22,040 bases of DNA from an uncultured Selenomonadales bacterium (GCA_937915725.1 CALGGV010000068.1:1-22040), one strand, 5' to 3'; counted from the stretch's first letter, positions 1 to 8,534 are shown. The notes: generated from the letters alone by a model not told the origin. A program made the numbers and translations.

Positions 1-2
1 TT

Positions 3-242
3 AAAGGCGGCGCGGACGCAGCTAAAAAATTTATCGACAACTTGAAAATTTTCTCGTTGTTAGCAAATGTTGCTGACGTTAAATCGCTGGTAATTCACCC
101 CGCGTCAACCACTCATTCACAAATGACTGAAGAAGAATTGCTGGGCTCCGGAATTACGCCCGCCACTATTCGCCTTTCAATCGGCACTGAACACATTGAT
201 GACATTATTGCAGATTTAGATTTAGGCTTTTCTGCTATTTGA
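3..242 (+). CDS. metY: O-acetylhomoserine sulfhydrylase, C-terminal part (cut by window start)
   Basis: The open frame enters from the left edge and ends in TGA at 240-242, giving about 79 residues. The sequence KFIDNLKIFSLLANVADVKS, then HPASTTHSQ, then the ending RLSIGTEHIDDIIADL, is the characteristic C-terminus of the PLP-dependent Cys/Met metabolism family, closest to O-acetylhomoserine aminocarboxypropyltransferase (MetY). That enzyme makes homocysteine from O-acetylhomoserine and sulfide in the cytoplasm. The catalytic lysine and the start lie outside the window. An internal TTG at 42 could make a short ORF but is only part of this frame. A terminator follows 24 bases after the stop, so it ends its transcript. 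Cystathionine gamma-synthase relatives are the alternative; the HPASTTHSQ context favours MetY. Confidence 0.88.
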   Translation, partial: KGGADAAKKFIDNLKIFSLLANVADVKSLVIHPASTTHSQMTEEELLGSGITPATIRLSIGTEHIDDIIADLDLGFSAI

Positions 243-266
243 TAAATTAAATTTTTTAAACTTTTG

Positions 267-292
267 GCAAGCTTAGGCTTGCTATTTTTTTT
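267..292 (+). terminator. Intrinsic terminator of metY
   Basis: GCAAGC (267-272), loop TTAG, GCTTGC (277-282) makes a perfect 6-bp stem and is followed by TATTTTTTTT. It separates the sulfhydrylase gene from the epimerase gene and shows that a TTG at 264 cannot be the epimerase start. Confidence 0.85.
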
Positions 293-319
293 GCAGGAAC
301 TTTTGGCGAATTGCAGAAT
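291..319 (+). promoter_or_regulatory. Possible promoter of the epimerase gene
   Basis: TTGCAG at 291-296 and CAGAAT at 314-319 are separated by 17 bases and lie just after the terminator U-tract, 38 bases before the ATG. The -10 matches only 4 of 6 consensus positions, so this is a moderate prediction. Confidence 0.4.
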
Positions 320-356
320 ATTTGACGCAACAATATTTGAAGGAGTGATTAATTTT

Positions 357-1235
357 ATGTTGCATACTTTACAAAATGACGTTTTGAAAATTACTGTTGC
401 AGATCACGGCGCGGAATTAAAATCAATTACCGGCGTAAAAGATGGCGCAGAATATCTTCACGACGGCAACCCGCAATATTGGAAGTATACTTCACCGGTG
501 CTTTTCCCCTTTGTCGGTAAAGTTGTAAATAACAAATACCGCGTCGAAGGTAAAGAATATGAACTTCCTCAGCACGGCTTTGCAAGAACTTCCGAATTTA
601 AATGCATTCGTGAGGCGAAAGATGAAGTTGCTTTTCGCTTGAGTTGGAGCGAAGAAACTTTGAAAGTTTACCCTTACAAATTCCAGTTGGATATTGCCTA
701 CATTCTGCGCGAAAATAAAGTTGAGGTTATGTGGACGGTTGAAAATCTTGATAATAAGACAATGTATTTTTCTATTGGCGCACACCCCGCGCTGAAATGT
801 CCGATTGTTGACGGCGAAAATTTTGACGATTGTTATTTGAAATTTGACGCAGAAGAAAAATCTTCAAGGATTTTATTGGCGGCTAACGGCAACCTTTCTC
901 ATGACAGAGTACCTACGCTGGACGGTAAAGAATTAAATTTGAATTATGAACTTTTTAAGGGCGATGCACTTGTTTTTGACGATTTAAAATCTGAAGAAAT
1001 TTCAATTTGTTCCCGCAAAAGTTCAAAGTCAATTACAATTCGTGCAATGCATTTCCCCTATATGGGAATTTGGACTCCGGCGAAAGGCGGCGCGCCTTTA
1101 CTTTGTATCGAGCCGTGGCTTGGACATGCTGACTACGAAGATTTTAACGGCGATTTTTCGGAAAAGGAAGGTATTAACAAAATTCCTGTTGGTGAATCTT
1201 TCGACGCAGGATACAGTTTCATAATCCACGAATAA
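357..1235 (+). CDS. Aldose 1-epimerase family protein (GalM/LacX-like)
   Basis: A 292-residue cytoplasmic protein of the galactose-mutarotase-like beta-sandwich fold. Family landmarks are visible: QHGFAR with the conserved His, FSIGAHPAL with the second His in the middle, and CIEPWLG near the C-terminus carrying the putative catalytic Glu. The family interconverts alpha and beta anomers of aldoses; this LacX-like branch is often of unknown sugar specificity. I chose ATG at 357 because AGGAG lies at 341-345, 11 bases upstream; a longer frame from TTG 264 would start inside the preceding terminator. It is a single-gene unit with its own terminator. Length agrees with the family (about 290). The substrate cannot be read from sequence. 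Confidence 0.88.
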   Translation: MLHTLQNDVLKITVADHGAELKSITGVKDGAEYLHDGNPQYWKYTSPVLFPFVGKVVNNKYRVEGKEYELPQHGFARTSEFKCIREAKDEVAFRLSWSEETLKVYPYKFQLDIAYILRENKVEVMWTVENLDNKTMYFSIGAHPALKCPIVDGENFDDCYLKFDAEEKSSRILLAANGNLSHDRVPTLDGKELNLNYELFKGDALVFDDLKSEEISICSRKSSKSITIRAMHFPYMGIWTPAKGGAPLLCIEPWLGHADYEDFNGDFSEKEGINKIPVGESFDAGYSFIIHE

Positions 1236-1248
1236 AAAATTTTTTCGG

Positions 1249-1270
1249 CGGGCAGTAAAGCCCGTTTTTT
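1249..1270 (+). terminator. Intrinsic terminator of the epimerase gene
   Basis: CGGGC (1249-1253), loop AGTAAA, GCCCG (1260-1264), then TTTTTT. Confidence 0.8.
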
Positions 1271-1280
1271 CATTGCAAAA

Positions 1281-1313
1281 AAATAAACCGCTCCAAAGAG
1301 CGGCTTTTTATTT
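1281..1313. terminator. Bidirectional terminator between convergent genes
   Basis: CCGCTC (1288-1293), loop CAAA, GAGCGG (1298-1303), flanked by A-rich sequence on the left and CTTTTTATTTT on the right. It can act as a second stop for the epimerase transcript and as the terminator of the minus-strand EAL gene that ends at 1331. Confidence 0.75.
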
Positions 1314-1330
1314 TGTATAAATTTTAAATT

Positions 1331-4309
1331 TTAATGACTGGAAATATTATCAACTTCAGCGTTGCGTTTTTCAAAGAAATTTACAAAGTCAGCAACCGGC
1401 ATTGGTTTTGCGTTCAAAAATCCTTGCCCTAAGTAACAGCCGAGTTCCAACAATAAATTTTCTTGTTCGACAGTTTCTATACCTTCGCAGATAACTTTCA
1501 TTTTTAAAGCCTTGCCAAGTTTAATAACATTGCCGAGAATTTGGCGCATTCTTGAGGAAGTATCCGCGCCTACCAAAATTGATCTGTCGATTTTCAAAAC
1601 GTCCATTGGCAAATTGCCTAACATTGTATAGCTTGAATAACCGGAGCCGAAATCGTCAATCGAAATTGTAAAGCCCAAATCGTGAAGTTGTCTGATAATA
1701 TCTTCAGCAGCTTTTTCGCCTTTCGAGTCAAAATCGCCAAAAACAGTTTCTGTAACTTCAAGTTCAATTAAACCTTTTGGAAGGTTATATTTTTCAACAA
1801 TGGCTTTCATTTTATCAAGATAGCCTTCTTCAGTAAAATGCAAGCGTGACTGATTAACAGAAATTGGCACAACTTCTTTTCCGGCGTCAAGGCGATCCTT
1901 TTGAAGTTGGCAGGTTTTTTCCAAAAGGTAATGGTCAACCGGAATTACAAAGCCGTTTTGTTCAAAAAGCGGAATAAATTTGCCCGGCGGCATAAATCCC
2001 AATTCCGGACTAATCCAACGCACGAGAGCCTCTGCGCCAACAATTCGGCGCGTGCGAATATCATATTTCGGTTGATACCACGGTTGAAATTCGCCGTCGC
2101 GCAGGGCTTGTTCCATTCTACTTTCAATCGTATGTTGCATTGTCAGTTTTTCTTCAAGTTTTTCATCGAAGACAACAACATTACTGCCGGAATTTTGATG
2201 ACAAGCAATAACTGCGCGATCAATCGCCTGTTGAACATAAAGCATTCTTGTATAGGCACTGATACCGGCGTGAATCTGCAAAACTATTTTAGAATTAACG
2301 TCGGCAGTTTCCATGTAATTGTACTTTTGAATAGCCTCTTCAGCCCACGCCTTAATAGCGTCAAGATTTTCAGCTTTACAAAAGCAAATTAAATGTTCAA
2401 CGTCAATACCCGCCGCCACAAAAATAACCGGCTCATCTTTTTCAAGATTTTTTGACATTGACATAAATTGCTTGTCTATAATTTTGCGCCCGTATTCTTT
2501 GGCAACGGTTGCAGTACTAGCCATTGAAAAAACTACAAAGAAAGTTTGAACGCTGGGATTATCACTTTCAAGATTTTCATATTCAATAGGGACGTTATGT
2601 TCAAGCCACGGAACATTTGGCAAATTGTATCTTAAATCAGTGTAAGCCATATGTTCAACAAGTTCAATGTGTCTTTTCTTCATACGGTTGCGATACATGA
2701 AAAATCCTGCTATTGCCGCAAGTACAACAAAAATTGACGCCAAAACTCTGAACGGGTGATGATATAAAATCCATTGCGGCGTAAGTCTAATTTCAATTTG
2801 CTGATGTTTGTTGATTGAATCACGGAGAAAATCGCTGTCAATGTGGCTGATAGATTTATTGAGAATTTGCCAAAGGCGCGGGTCTTCATTGGCATGAACG
2901 CCAAAACTTACCGGCTCTGAATAAACAGATTCAGTTGCAGGCGTCAAAAAATACGTACCGGAATTTTCAATTACAGAATTTAAAGAATTGCGGCGAATGT
3001 AAGCAATATCTGCGCGCCCTTCAGCAACTGCAACAAGTGCAGCCTCCGGCGAAGAAACATTTAATCGCCTTTCTTTTGGATAAAGTTCATTGATAAAAGC
3101 CTCAGTGTGAAACATTTCATCTATACAGGCAACAATAAAATCTGAAGTATCTTTTTCCAAATCGCCGTCACGTGTTACAGGAACGTAATCCATATGTAAA
3201 TATGACTGCGTAGGAATCATATCAAAATTTTCTGCCCAGCTGTAATCACAAACTGAATCTGCTATAAAATCAACTTCGCCGTTTTTAATTAATTCGGTAG
3301 TTTCAGAAATAGAATTTGTTGGTACGAGTTCAATTTCAATATTTAAATCTTGTGCGATCTGATTTAAAATGTCAGGAAAAACGCCGACCAATTCGCCCTG
3401 TGCATTAATGTAGGCGTATGGTTGACGATGAAGGAAAATTGCCGTACGAAGTTTTTTTCGCTCTGCAAGATAATCTTTTTCACTCTTGCTAAGAATCAGC
3501 GGGAAACCGTTAACGTAGGTGTATCTTTGATTTAATCTGTCACGAATATTTGACTGATTTAAAAGTAATTGTTCCATTGCAAGATTCATTGTCTGCAACA
3601 ATTCCGGCTTATAGTTTGTAACTGAAAGGCGGTAACTTTGTCTGTCAAAAAGCGCAATAACATTTTCGTTACCGTGCGGCGTAACCATTGGCGCAATATA
3701 ACCATCAATTTCGCCACGTGTGAAGGCGTCCATCATATCAGTAAATCTGTTGAAATTTATCATTTCATAAGCAAAGCCTTCAGATTGCGCAATTCCGGGA
3801 AAAGCGGGCGTAGGATAATTTGAATTCAAATTGCCAATTTTCATATTTGGTTTAACGCCATTTTTACTTAATATAAGTTCCATTGGAAAACGCCCAATAA
3901 CGTGCTCTGTACGTGTGGTATTTGGCAGTTGATGATAATCGCCGGGCATTCCCGGGGCAACGTCTACTTCGCCGCGTCCTATCGCCTCTACTAAATCTTC
4001 CCAATGATTAAATTCGACGTATTCAAATTTACAGTGGGCGTAATTTGATAAAAATTCCATATATTCATAACCATAACCAACTTTATGACCGGGGCGATCT
4101 TCTGTAACAAAACCTGTATCTTTCACGTATCCGACTTTTACTATTCCAATAAATTTTGAAACTTCATTTTCAGTTTGAATTTTATTTTCTTCATTTACGG
4201 TTGATTCACGAATTGCATTATCCGTTACCGGTGCTCCCTCTAAATTTCCCAAAAATAATCCACTTACTAACAACATTGCTCCAAAAAAAATCTGTATATT
4301 TTTCGTCAT
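1331..4309 (-). CDS. Membrane EAL-domain protein: two periplasmic solute-binding domains, degenerate GGDEF, EAL
   Basis: A 992-residue putative cyclic-di-GMP phosphodiesterase. In order: signal peptide (1 to about 26); a first solute-binding (SBP_bac_3-like) domain (about 50-270); a second such domain (about 284-506, starting LRTAIFLHRQPYAYI); one membrane helix (about 517-540, RVLASIFVVLAAIAGFF); a degenerate GGDEF (about 555-715) with no GGDEF motif, having AAGIDVEHLICF in its place; and an EAL domain (about 720-980). The EAL residues look intact: GAEALVRW, SVNQSRLHF, ELEVTET, IDDFGSGYSS, LKIDRS, EGIET and QGFLNAKP. It should therefore hydrolyse c-di-GMP in the cytoplasm in response to a periplasmic ligand. 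The start is ATG 4309 with a GAGGGGG site just upstream; a longer frame from TTG 4378 would start inside the -35 box. It is monocistronic. The ligand is not predictable. Confidence 0.9.
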   Translation of the reverse strand: MTKNIQIFFGAMLLVSGLFLGNLEGAPVTDNAIRESTVNEENKIQTENEVSKFIGIVKVGYVKDTGFVTEDRPGHKVGYGYEYMEFLSNYAHCKFEYVEFNHWEDLVEAIGRGEVDVAPGMPGDYHQLPNTTRTEHVIGRFPMELILSKNGVKPNMKIGNLNSNYPTPAFPGIAQSEGFAYEMINFNRFTDMMDAFTRGEIDGYIAPMVTPHGNENVIALFDRQSYRLSVTNYKPELLQTMNLAMEQLLLNQSNIRDRLNQRYTYVNGFPLILSKSEKDYLAERKKLRTAIFLHRQPYAYINAQGELVGVFPDILNQIAQDLNIEIELVPTNSISETTELIKNGEVDFIADSVCDYSWAENFDMIPTQSYLHMDYVPVTRDGDLEKDTSDFIVACIDEMFHTEAFINELYPKERRLNVSSPEAALVAVAEGRADIAYIRRNSLNSVIENSGTYFLTPATESVYSEPVSFGVHANEDPRLWQILNKSISHIDSDFLRDSINKHQQIEIRLTPQWILYHHPFRVLASIFVVLAAIAGFFMYRNRMKKRHIELVEHMAYTDLRYNLPNVPWLEHNVPIEYENLESDNPSVQTFFVVFSMASTATVAKEYGRKIIDKQFMSMSKNLEKDEPVIFVAAGIDVEHLICFCKAENLDAIKAWAEEAIQKYNYMETADVNSKIVLQIHAGISAYTRMLYVQQAIDRAVIACHQNSGSNVVVFDEKLEEKLTMQHTIESRMEQALRDGEFQPWYQPKYDIRTRRIVGAEALVRWISPELGFMPPGKFIPLFEQNGFVIPVDHYLLEKTCQLQKDRLDAGKEVVPISVNQSRLHFTEEGYLDKMKAIVEKYNLPKGLIELEVTETVFGDFDSKGEKAAEDIIRQLHDLGFTISIDDFGSGYSSYTMLGNLPMDVLKIDRSILVGADTSSRMRQILGNVIKLGKALKMKVICEGIETVEQENLLLELGCYLGQGFLNAKPMPVADFVNFFEKRNAEVDNISSH

Positions 4310-4349
4310 AAAATTCCCCCCTCTATAACATCGTGAAAATTTAAGTGCT

Positions 4350-4378
4350 ATTATAACAAGGCAAAAAAATTTCTGCAA
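4350..4378 (-). promoter_or_regulatory. Promoter of the EAL gene
   Basis: On the minus strand TTGCAG (4378-4373) and TATAAT (4355-4350) are separated by exactly 17 bases. The predicted transcript would have a leader of about 34 bases before ATG 4309. Confidence 0.75.
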
Positions 4379-4393
4379 CTAAGATATAAATTT

Positions 4394-4412
4394 TTTGTAA
4401 ACCAAAAAGAAA
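4394..4412 (-). promoter_or_regulatory. Candidate operator upstream of the EAL promoter (copy 1 of a 19-bp motif)
   Basis: The minus-strand sequence TTTCTTTTTGGTTTACAAA lies 15 bases upstream of the EAL -35 box. The same 19-mer with one mismatch occurs upstream of the PTS region at 11119-11137. The core TTTGGTTTACAAA has mirrored ends (TTTG and CAAA). Binding by a shared regulator is an inference. Confidence 0.35.
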
Positions 4413-4601
4413 GTACTCGTTGCTAAAAAACTAAGTACAAGATAACGAAAAATTTTTGTTTTGTCAAATTTTCTTACCTCAAAAATATTTGGGAGTTGTA
4501 AATTTTTTTTAATAACAGTTCAAAATTATTAAACGAGAAATACGGTTAATTTATTAATTCAAAACTAAAAATTCTTTCCTATTCCCTAAGCTGAAAAAAA
4601 A

Positions 4602-4628
4602 TGTTATAATGCAAAAACTTAGGAGAGG
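4602..4628 (+). promoter_or_regulatory. Extended -10 promoter and ribosome site of the zinc-ribbon protein gene
   Basis: TGTTATAAT (4602-4610) is a perfect extended -10 element; no good -35 is seen. AGGAGAGG (4621-4628) lies 6 bases before a TTG start at 4635, and no ATG is available there, which fixes the TTG. The rest of the 325-base gap between the divergent genes (4310-4634) holds the EAL promoter and operator candidate and is otherwise AT-rich with no ORF or hairpin I can support. Confidence 0.7.
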
Positions 4629-4634
4629 ATTTTT

Positions 4635-7600
4635 TTGGCTAATAAAAATATTTTTGAAATGCTCGGCTTGGAATTTGACCCGCCGGACAATCTGAAAAAA
4701 ATTCGTGCAGCTTATGAAAATTGGGAAAAACGCCTAAACGCCGAATTAAATACCACAGTTGACCCTAACCGCGCCGAAGAAATTAAAGCTGAATTGGCAA
4801 TGGATAATTACATTTTGCAGACAATCGAAAATGCGCGGCTACGTCAACGCGAGGCTGAATCTTTGAAACAAAAACGCGTTGAAGAATTGCGCCTTTATAT
4901 TGACATTCAACGCGGCGATACTTCAGGAACTCTACAGGTAAACACTTCACAAATTCGGCAAATTAAAGAGAAATTAAAATTAAGCGTTGCTACGATTGAG
5001 GCAACCTACCGCGAGCAAGGATTTGAAGTCAAGCCGGTTAAAACTGAAAAATCTGTCACAAGCATTTTGAACGGCTATTTTATTTCTGATTCTGTTATGG
5101 CTGATTTAAGAAAAAATTTTGCCGCCTTTCAAACTGTCCCTGACGAAAAAAATTACCCGTGGTCTTCGCAAGTTCACGATTTTTACGAATTGGCTTATTA
5201 TCTTGAAAAACAAATTGAACCGTCGGCAGATTTTTATAAACGCCGTGATACTGATGAACTGCGCGAAATTTTTCAAATGGAGGCAAAAAAAGTTTCTGCG
5301 CCTATCCCCGCGTGGCAGTCGATTAAAACTTTGTTGAATTTAGCGCAGACTCAAATTTTTAATTCTGATGATAACCGTTTCAAATACGATCATTCGCTGA
5401 AAATTGAAAGTCTCCATGATTTTTTCAACAAGTTAAAAGCCGCGCCGGAAATTTTCAAGCGTGATAAATTTTTTGCCGATAACTGCATAAATCGTATCCG
5501 CCGCCAATTTCCAAATTTGCTGAATTACGAATTGAGCGCGGCACTTTACAATAAAGCCGTTGGACTTATAAAAGATCCTTATGAATCAGTTAATGACGTT
5601 TACGAAAATTTTTTCAGCTTGACTTGCACAAATTGCGGCGCGTTTGAAAGTTTTCGCACGCGGGAAGAGGCTGAACGTTCAACTTGCAGAGTTTGCGGCG
5701 AAAATTTTTATGTGGAGTGTCCAAAATGTGGCAAGCGTATGCCTTCCTATTCAGATCATTGTACAAATTGTGATTTTTCTTTCAGTGAACTTCGCCGCTA
5801 TGGTTATTATTTAGACCGTGCAAACGCTATGCTTGACTTAATCGAACGCAATGCAAAATCTTTCGACGGCAACAGCGATAAAATTTTAGCCGCAGTCATT
5901 GATACTTTATCAAAGGCAAAAATTGTTAAGCCGGAATCGCCCGACCTTACAAAAATTGAATGGCGAATGAATAAAATCGCCGCCGAATTTAAAAAACGCG
6001 AGCTTGTACGTTGGGCAGAGGCAAAACTTCCTTCACTTAGCACGCACCCTGATACAGCCGTTAGCGATTGTATGGAAATTTTGCGCCGTATTAAAGATTA
6101 TAAACCTGCGCTGGACAGATTGAGACTTATTAAGCCGAAAAAACCTTTAAGCCTTAGCGCAGTTATCACTGAAACAGAACCGAAAAATACTTTGCCCGCA
6201 AATTCGATTGTTCAAAAAATTGCTGTAAAATCAAAATCAACAAGCGTTGCGTCCACAAGTTCAAATTTAGTTTGTAAATTACATTGGCAACCGGACAGCG
6301 ATTTGGGCGTACTTTATACACTTGTTCGCAAAACTGAAGGAATACCGAAAAATTATCACGACGGCGAAATTATCATTGAAAAAACCGAGCAAATAGAATT
6401 TGAAGATAATGATATACATTCCGGCGTTTTGTACGGCTACGCGGTTTTTGCAACGCGACTTGGTTCCGTTTCTGAATCAGCAACTTGCAAAGTCGTTCAC
6501 TACAGCGATATTGCCGCCAATAAATTAATCGCCAAAACTGAAGACGGGCATTGTAAATTTATGTGGCAGTTGCCTTCAGATAATTGTTTGGGCGTGCGAA
6601 TTTTGCGAACGGACAACGATGGAAATAATGTTATCGTGGCAGATTGTGTTGAATCGCCTTTTGTTGACAGACTTGTGAAAAATCGCAAGCAATATCAATA
6701 TCGCCTGCAATGTGTTTACTATTCGGCGGAAGATACAATTTCAAGCATTCAGCAATTTATTGATGAAGTCAACAAAGATAATTTTAACAAAGTTTGGAAG
6801 TCTGAACGTTCATTAAAATATAGCGACGGTGTCACGGTAAATTTGTTGCCGGAACTTCCGCCGCGCCCTATAAAAAAACTGGAGCACAGGGTTTTTGATG
6901 AACGAGTTAGATTTAATTGGCAGTCAACCGGCGATTTTGAAATTTGGTTTAAAGAAATTGTGGACGATAAAAAAGTTACAATCGCCGCCGGAGAAATTTT
7001 TGACTTAAATAAAATTGATGAACTTTTGGGAAATGGCGTTGTAATGAAACGCGCCGAAAGTTCAGATTTAATTTGTGAATTTGAATTGAACGCTGATTTA
7101 ATGAAAATTGCGGTTATAAGTGCAACGCGAGAATTTGGAGTTGTCAGCGAAATTTTAACAATTACAAACGCCGAACCTTGCGAAATTGATAAAGATAAAA
7201 CGCAAATTATTTCCAACGATTTAAAATTAGTTTTGCAAAAATTGCCGACAAATGTTTATATGATTCATTACAAAGTCAAAACTGATGAAGATGACGAAGT
7301 TTACGCAACCATTGAGGACGCAAAAGAACGCCATATGAATAGAATTTACGCCTCAAAATATATGCAGGATAATTTGATAACTCAAACGCATTTGCCGCAC
7401 AGGGAACTTTTTATTACGGTTATTGCCGAATATAAATTGAAGGGCGGCTCAACGGTTTATTCTGAACCCAGCACTTTGACTTTAGACAATCGCCCGCGCT
7501 CCGAAATTTCATATTATCTTGAATGGGGAAAAAGTTTTGGGCTTTTCAGCACAAAGGCACAGGCGAAAAATTGCAAATTGATTATTGAAAGTAAAGCAGA

Positions 7601-7865
7601 ATCTTTGCCGAAATTATATTTGGCGTGCAGAAAAGACGGCTTGTCAAATATAAATTTGAAAGACTCTTTGACGCGGATTTTGACTGAAGTTCCCGAATAT
7701 AAAAATGGTTTTCCTAACGGGCACATAGAAATTTCTTTGCCGGATGAAATTTGGAATGAAGTTTTGCCGGGCGCAATAGTAAAACTTTTGACGGCTCCGG
7801 ACGACGAACGCCATTTTTATTTCAAAGTTGTAAAGCAAGAATCTGTTACAGTTCCAAAAAAATAA
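4635..7865 (+). CDS. Large protein with J-like N-terminus, double zinc ribbon and fibronectin-like repeats; function unknown
   Basis: 1076 residues, no signal peptide and no membrane segment, so probably cytoplasmic. The first 65 residues (NIFEMLGLEFDPPDNLKKIR) resemble a DnaJ-like helical domain but lack an HPD motif. A charged helical region follows to about 325. Four CxxC pairs at C331/C334, C351/C354, C362/C365 and C376/C379 make two zinc ribbons. After a Lys/Ser linker (about 505-545) come at least three beta-sandwich repeats of fibronectin III type, each opening with a Trp strand (W551, W644, W762: HWQP, MWQLP, NWQST); a fourth starts near 866. A separate C-terminal domain begins near 960. 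TTG start with a strong ribosome site. It stands alone, with the EAL gene divergent and a small exported-protein gene downstream under its own promoter. I know of zinc-ribbon/FN3 proteins in Firmicutes but cannot assign a function. Confidence 0.75.
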   Translation: MANKNIFEMLGLEFDPPDNLKKIRAAYENWEKRLNAELNTTVDPNRAEEIKAELAMDNYILQTIENARLRQREAESLKQKRVEELRLYIDIQRGDTSGTLQVNTSQIRQIKEKLKLSVATIEATYREQGFEVKPVKTEKSVTSILNGYFISDSVMADLRKNFAAFQTVPDEKNYPWSSQVHDFYELAYYLEKQIEPSADFYKRRDTDELREIFQMEAKKVSAPIPAWQSIKTLLNLAQTQIFNSDDNRFKYDHSLKIESLHDFFNKLKAAPEIFKRDKFFADNCINRIRRQFPNLLNYELSAALYNKAVGLIKDPYESVNDVYENFFSLTCTNCGAFESFRTREEAERSTCRVCGENFYVECPKCGKRMPSYSDHCTNCDFSFSELRRYGYYLDRANAMLDLIERNAKSFDGNSDKILAAVIDTLSKAKIVKPESPDLTKIEWRMNKIAAEFKKRELVRWAEAKLPSLSTHPDTAVSDCMEILRRIKDYKPALDRLRLIKPKKPLSLSAVITETEPKNTLPANSIVQKIAVKSKSTSVASTSSNLVCKLHWQPDSDLGVLYTLVRKTEGIPKNYHDGEIIIEKTEQIEFEDNDIHSGVLYGYAVFATRLGSVSESATCKVVHYSDIAANKLIAKTEDGHCKFMWQLPSDNCLGVRILRTDNDGNNVIVADCVESPFVDRLVKNRKQYQYRLQCVYYSAEDTISSIQQFIDEVNKDNFNKVWKSERSLKYSDGVTVNLLPELPPRPIKKLEHRVFDERVRFNWQSTGDFEIWFKEIVDDKKVTIAAGEIFDLNKIDELLGNGVVMKRAESSDLICEFELNADLMKIAVISATREFGVVSEILTITNAEPCEIDKDKTQIISNDLKLVLQKLPTNVYMIHYKVKTDEDDEVYATIEDAKERHMNRIYASKYMQDNLITQTHLPHRELFITVIAEYKLKGGSTVYSEPSTLTLDNRPRSEISYYLEWGKSFGLFSTKAQAKNCKLIIESKAESLPKLYLACRKDGLSNINLKDSLTRILTEVPEYKNGFPNGHIEISLPDEIWNEVLPGAIVKLLTAPDDERHFYFKVVKQESVTVPKK

Positions 7866-7916
7866 TTTTGTAAAAAAATTAGCTGCTTGACTAGATGATT
7901 AGGTTATAAAGTACAG

Positions 7917-7945
7917 TTGACAGTTTAGCCATTTTGTAGCAGAAT
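7917..7945 (+). promoter_or_regulatory. Possible promoter of the small exported protein gene
   Basis: TTGACA (7917-7922) is a perfect -35; CAGAAT (7940-7945), 17 bases on, is a 4 of 6 match for the -10. The gene start is 33 bases further down. Confidence 0.5.
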
Positions 7946-7977
7946 AAATCGTAAATTTTTTTTGGGAGATGATAATT

Positions 7978-8511
7978 TTGAAAAAAATTTTTATGTTGGC
8001 GGCAATGATTTTAACCTTTGTAACTTGTACAGCGTTTGCCGCGCAAAATTCCTACAACAGTACAAAAGTTGTAATAATTGGCGGCGCAGAATTTAAAACT
8101 AAAGATTTTTATAAAATCGTTGAAAAAAATCTCGGCTCCAAAACTCAAACTGCGTATGAATGCGGCGATAAAATTCAACGTCAATATCAAGTTTTTATGA
8201 TGAACAGATATGACATTGGCGAAAATAAACCGCGCAAGCAAGATTTCATAGACTTTGTAGACAGTAATTCTTATAACAAAGTTTTATTTTTAATACTTGA
8301 TGAAAATATTGATACTCAAACTCACGGCAAGCACAGTCAAAAAAATCGCAGTACAATTCAGCTTGACGCCTATTTAGTCAATCGTTCCGGAAATATTGAT
8401 TTTAGTACAACAAGTCAAGAATTTACTTCAAAGGCCAGCAATTTGAGAGCGCGCCGCGGAGCCTTTGAAAAATGCCTCAAGGAAGTTGCAACCGATATGA
8501 ATTTGTATTAA
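7978..8511 (+). CDS. Small exported protein of unknown function
   Basis: 177 residues from TTG 7978. A Sec signal peptide is clear (KKIFMLAAMILTFVTC, then TAFA before AQNS). The mature part starts with a beta strand, STKVVIIGGAEFKTKDF, and has the later hydrophobic strand KVLFLILDEN and a C-terminal helix rich in Arg/Lys. I see no catalytic motif and no lipobox. I prefer TTG 7978 because GGGAG (7964-7968) is 9 bases away and the protein then starts with the usual KK; ATG 7969 touches the ribosome site directly. The gene has its own possible promoter and terminator, so it need not be cotranscribed with the zinc-ribbon gene. Periplasmic in a diderm host, by inference. Confidence 0.72.
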   Translation: MKKIFMLAAMILTFVTCTAFAAQNSYNSTKVVIIGGAEFKTKDFYKIVEKNLGSKTQTAYECGDKIQRQYQVFMMNRYDIGENKPRKQDFIDFVDSNSYNKVLFLILDENIDTQTHGKHSQKNRSTIQLDAYLVNRSGNIDFSTTSQEFTSKASNLRARRGAFEKCLKEVATDMNLY

Positions 8512-8534
8512 TTAATGATTCTAAAAAAAATTTC

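Noticed and set aside
264..356. Longer start (TTG 264) for the epimerase gene
   Set aside because: The TTG lies inside the upstream terminator hairpin region; ATG 357 has AGGAG and matches the family start.
1901..2392. 163-codon plus-strand ORF inside the EAL gene
   Set aside because: Antisense of a domain with clear EAL conservation; no independent signals.
4310..4378. Longer start (TTG 4378) for the EAL protein
   Set aside because: It would begin inside the -35 box of a good promoter; ATG 4309 has a strong ribosome site and opens a signal peptide.
7969..7977. ATG 7969 as start of the exported protein
   Set aside because: It directly abuts the GGGAG sequence; TTG 7978 is at normal spacing and gives a typical KK signal peptide. 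The difference is three residues.
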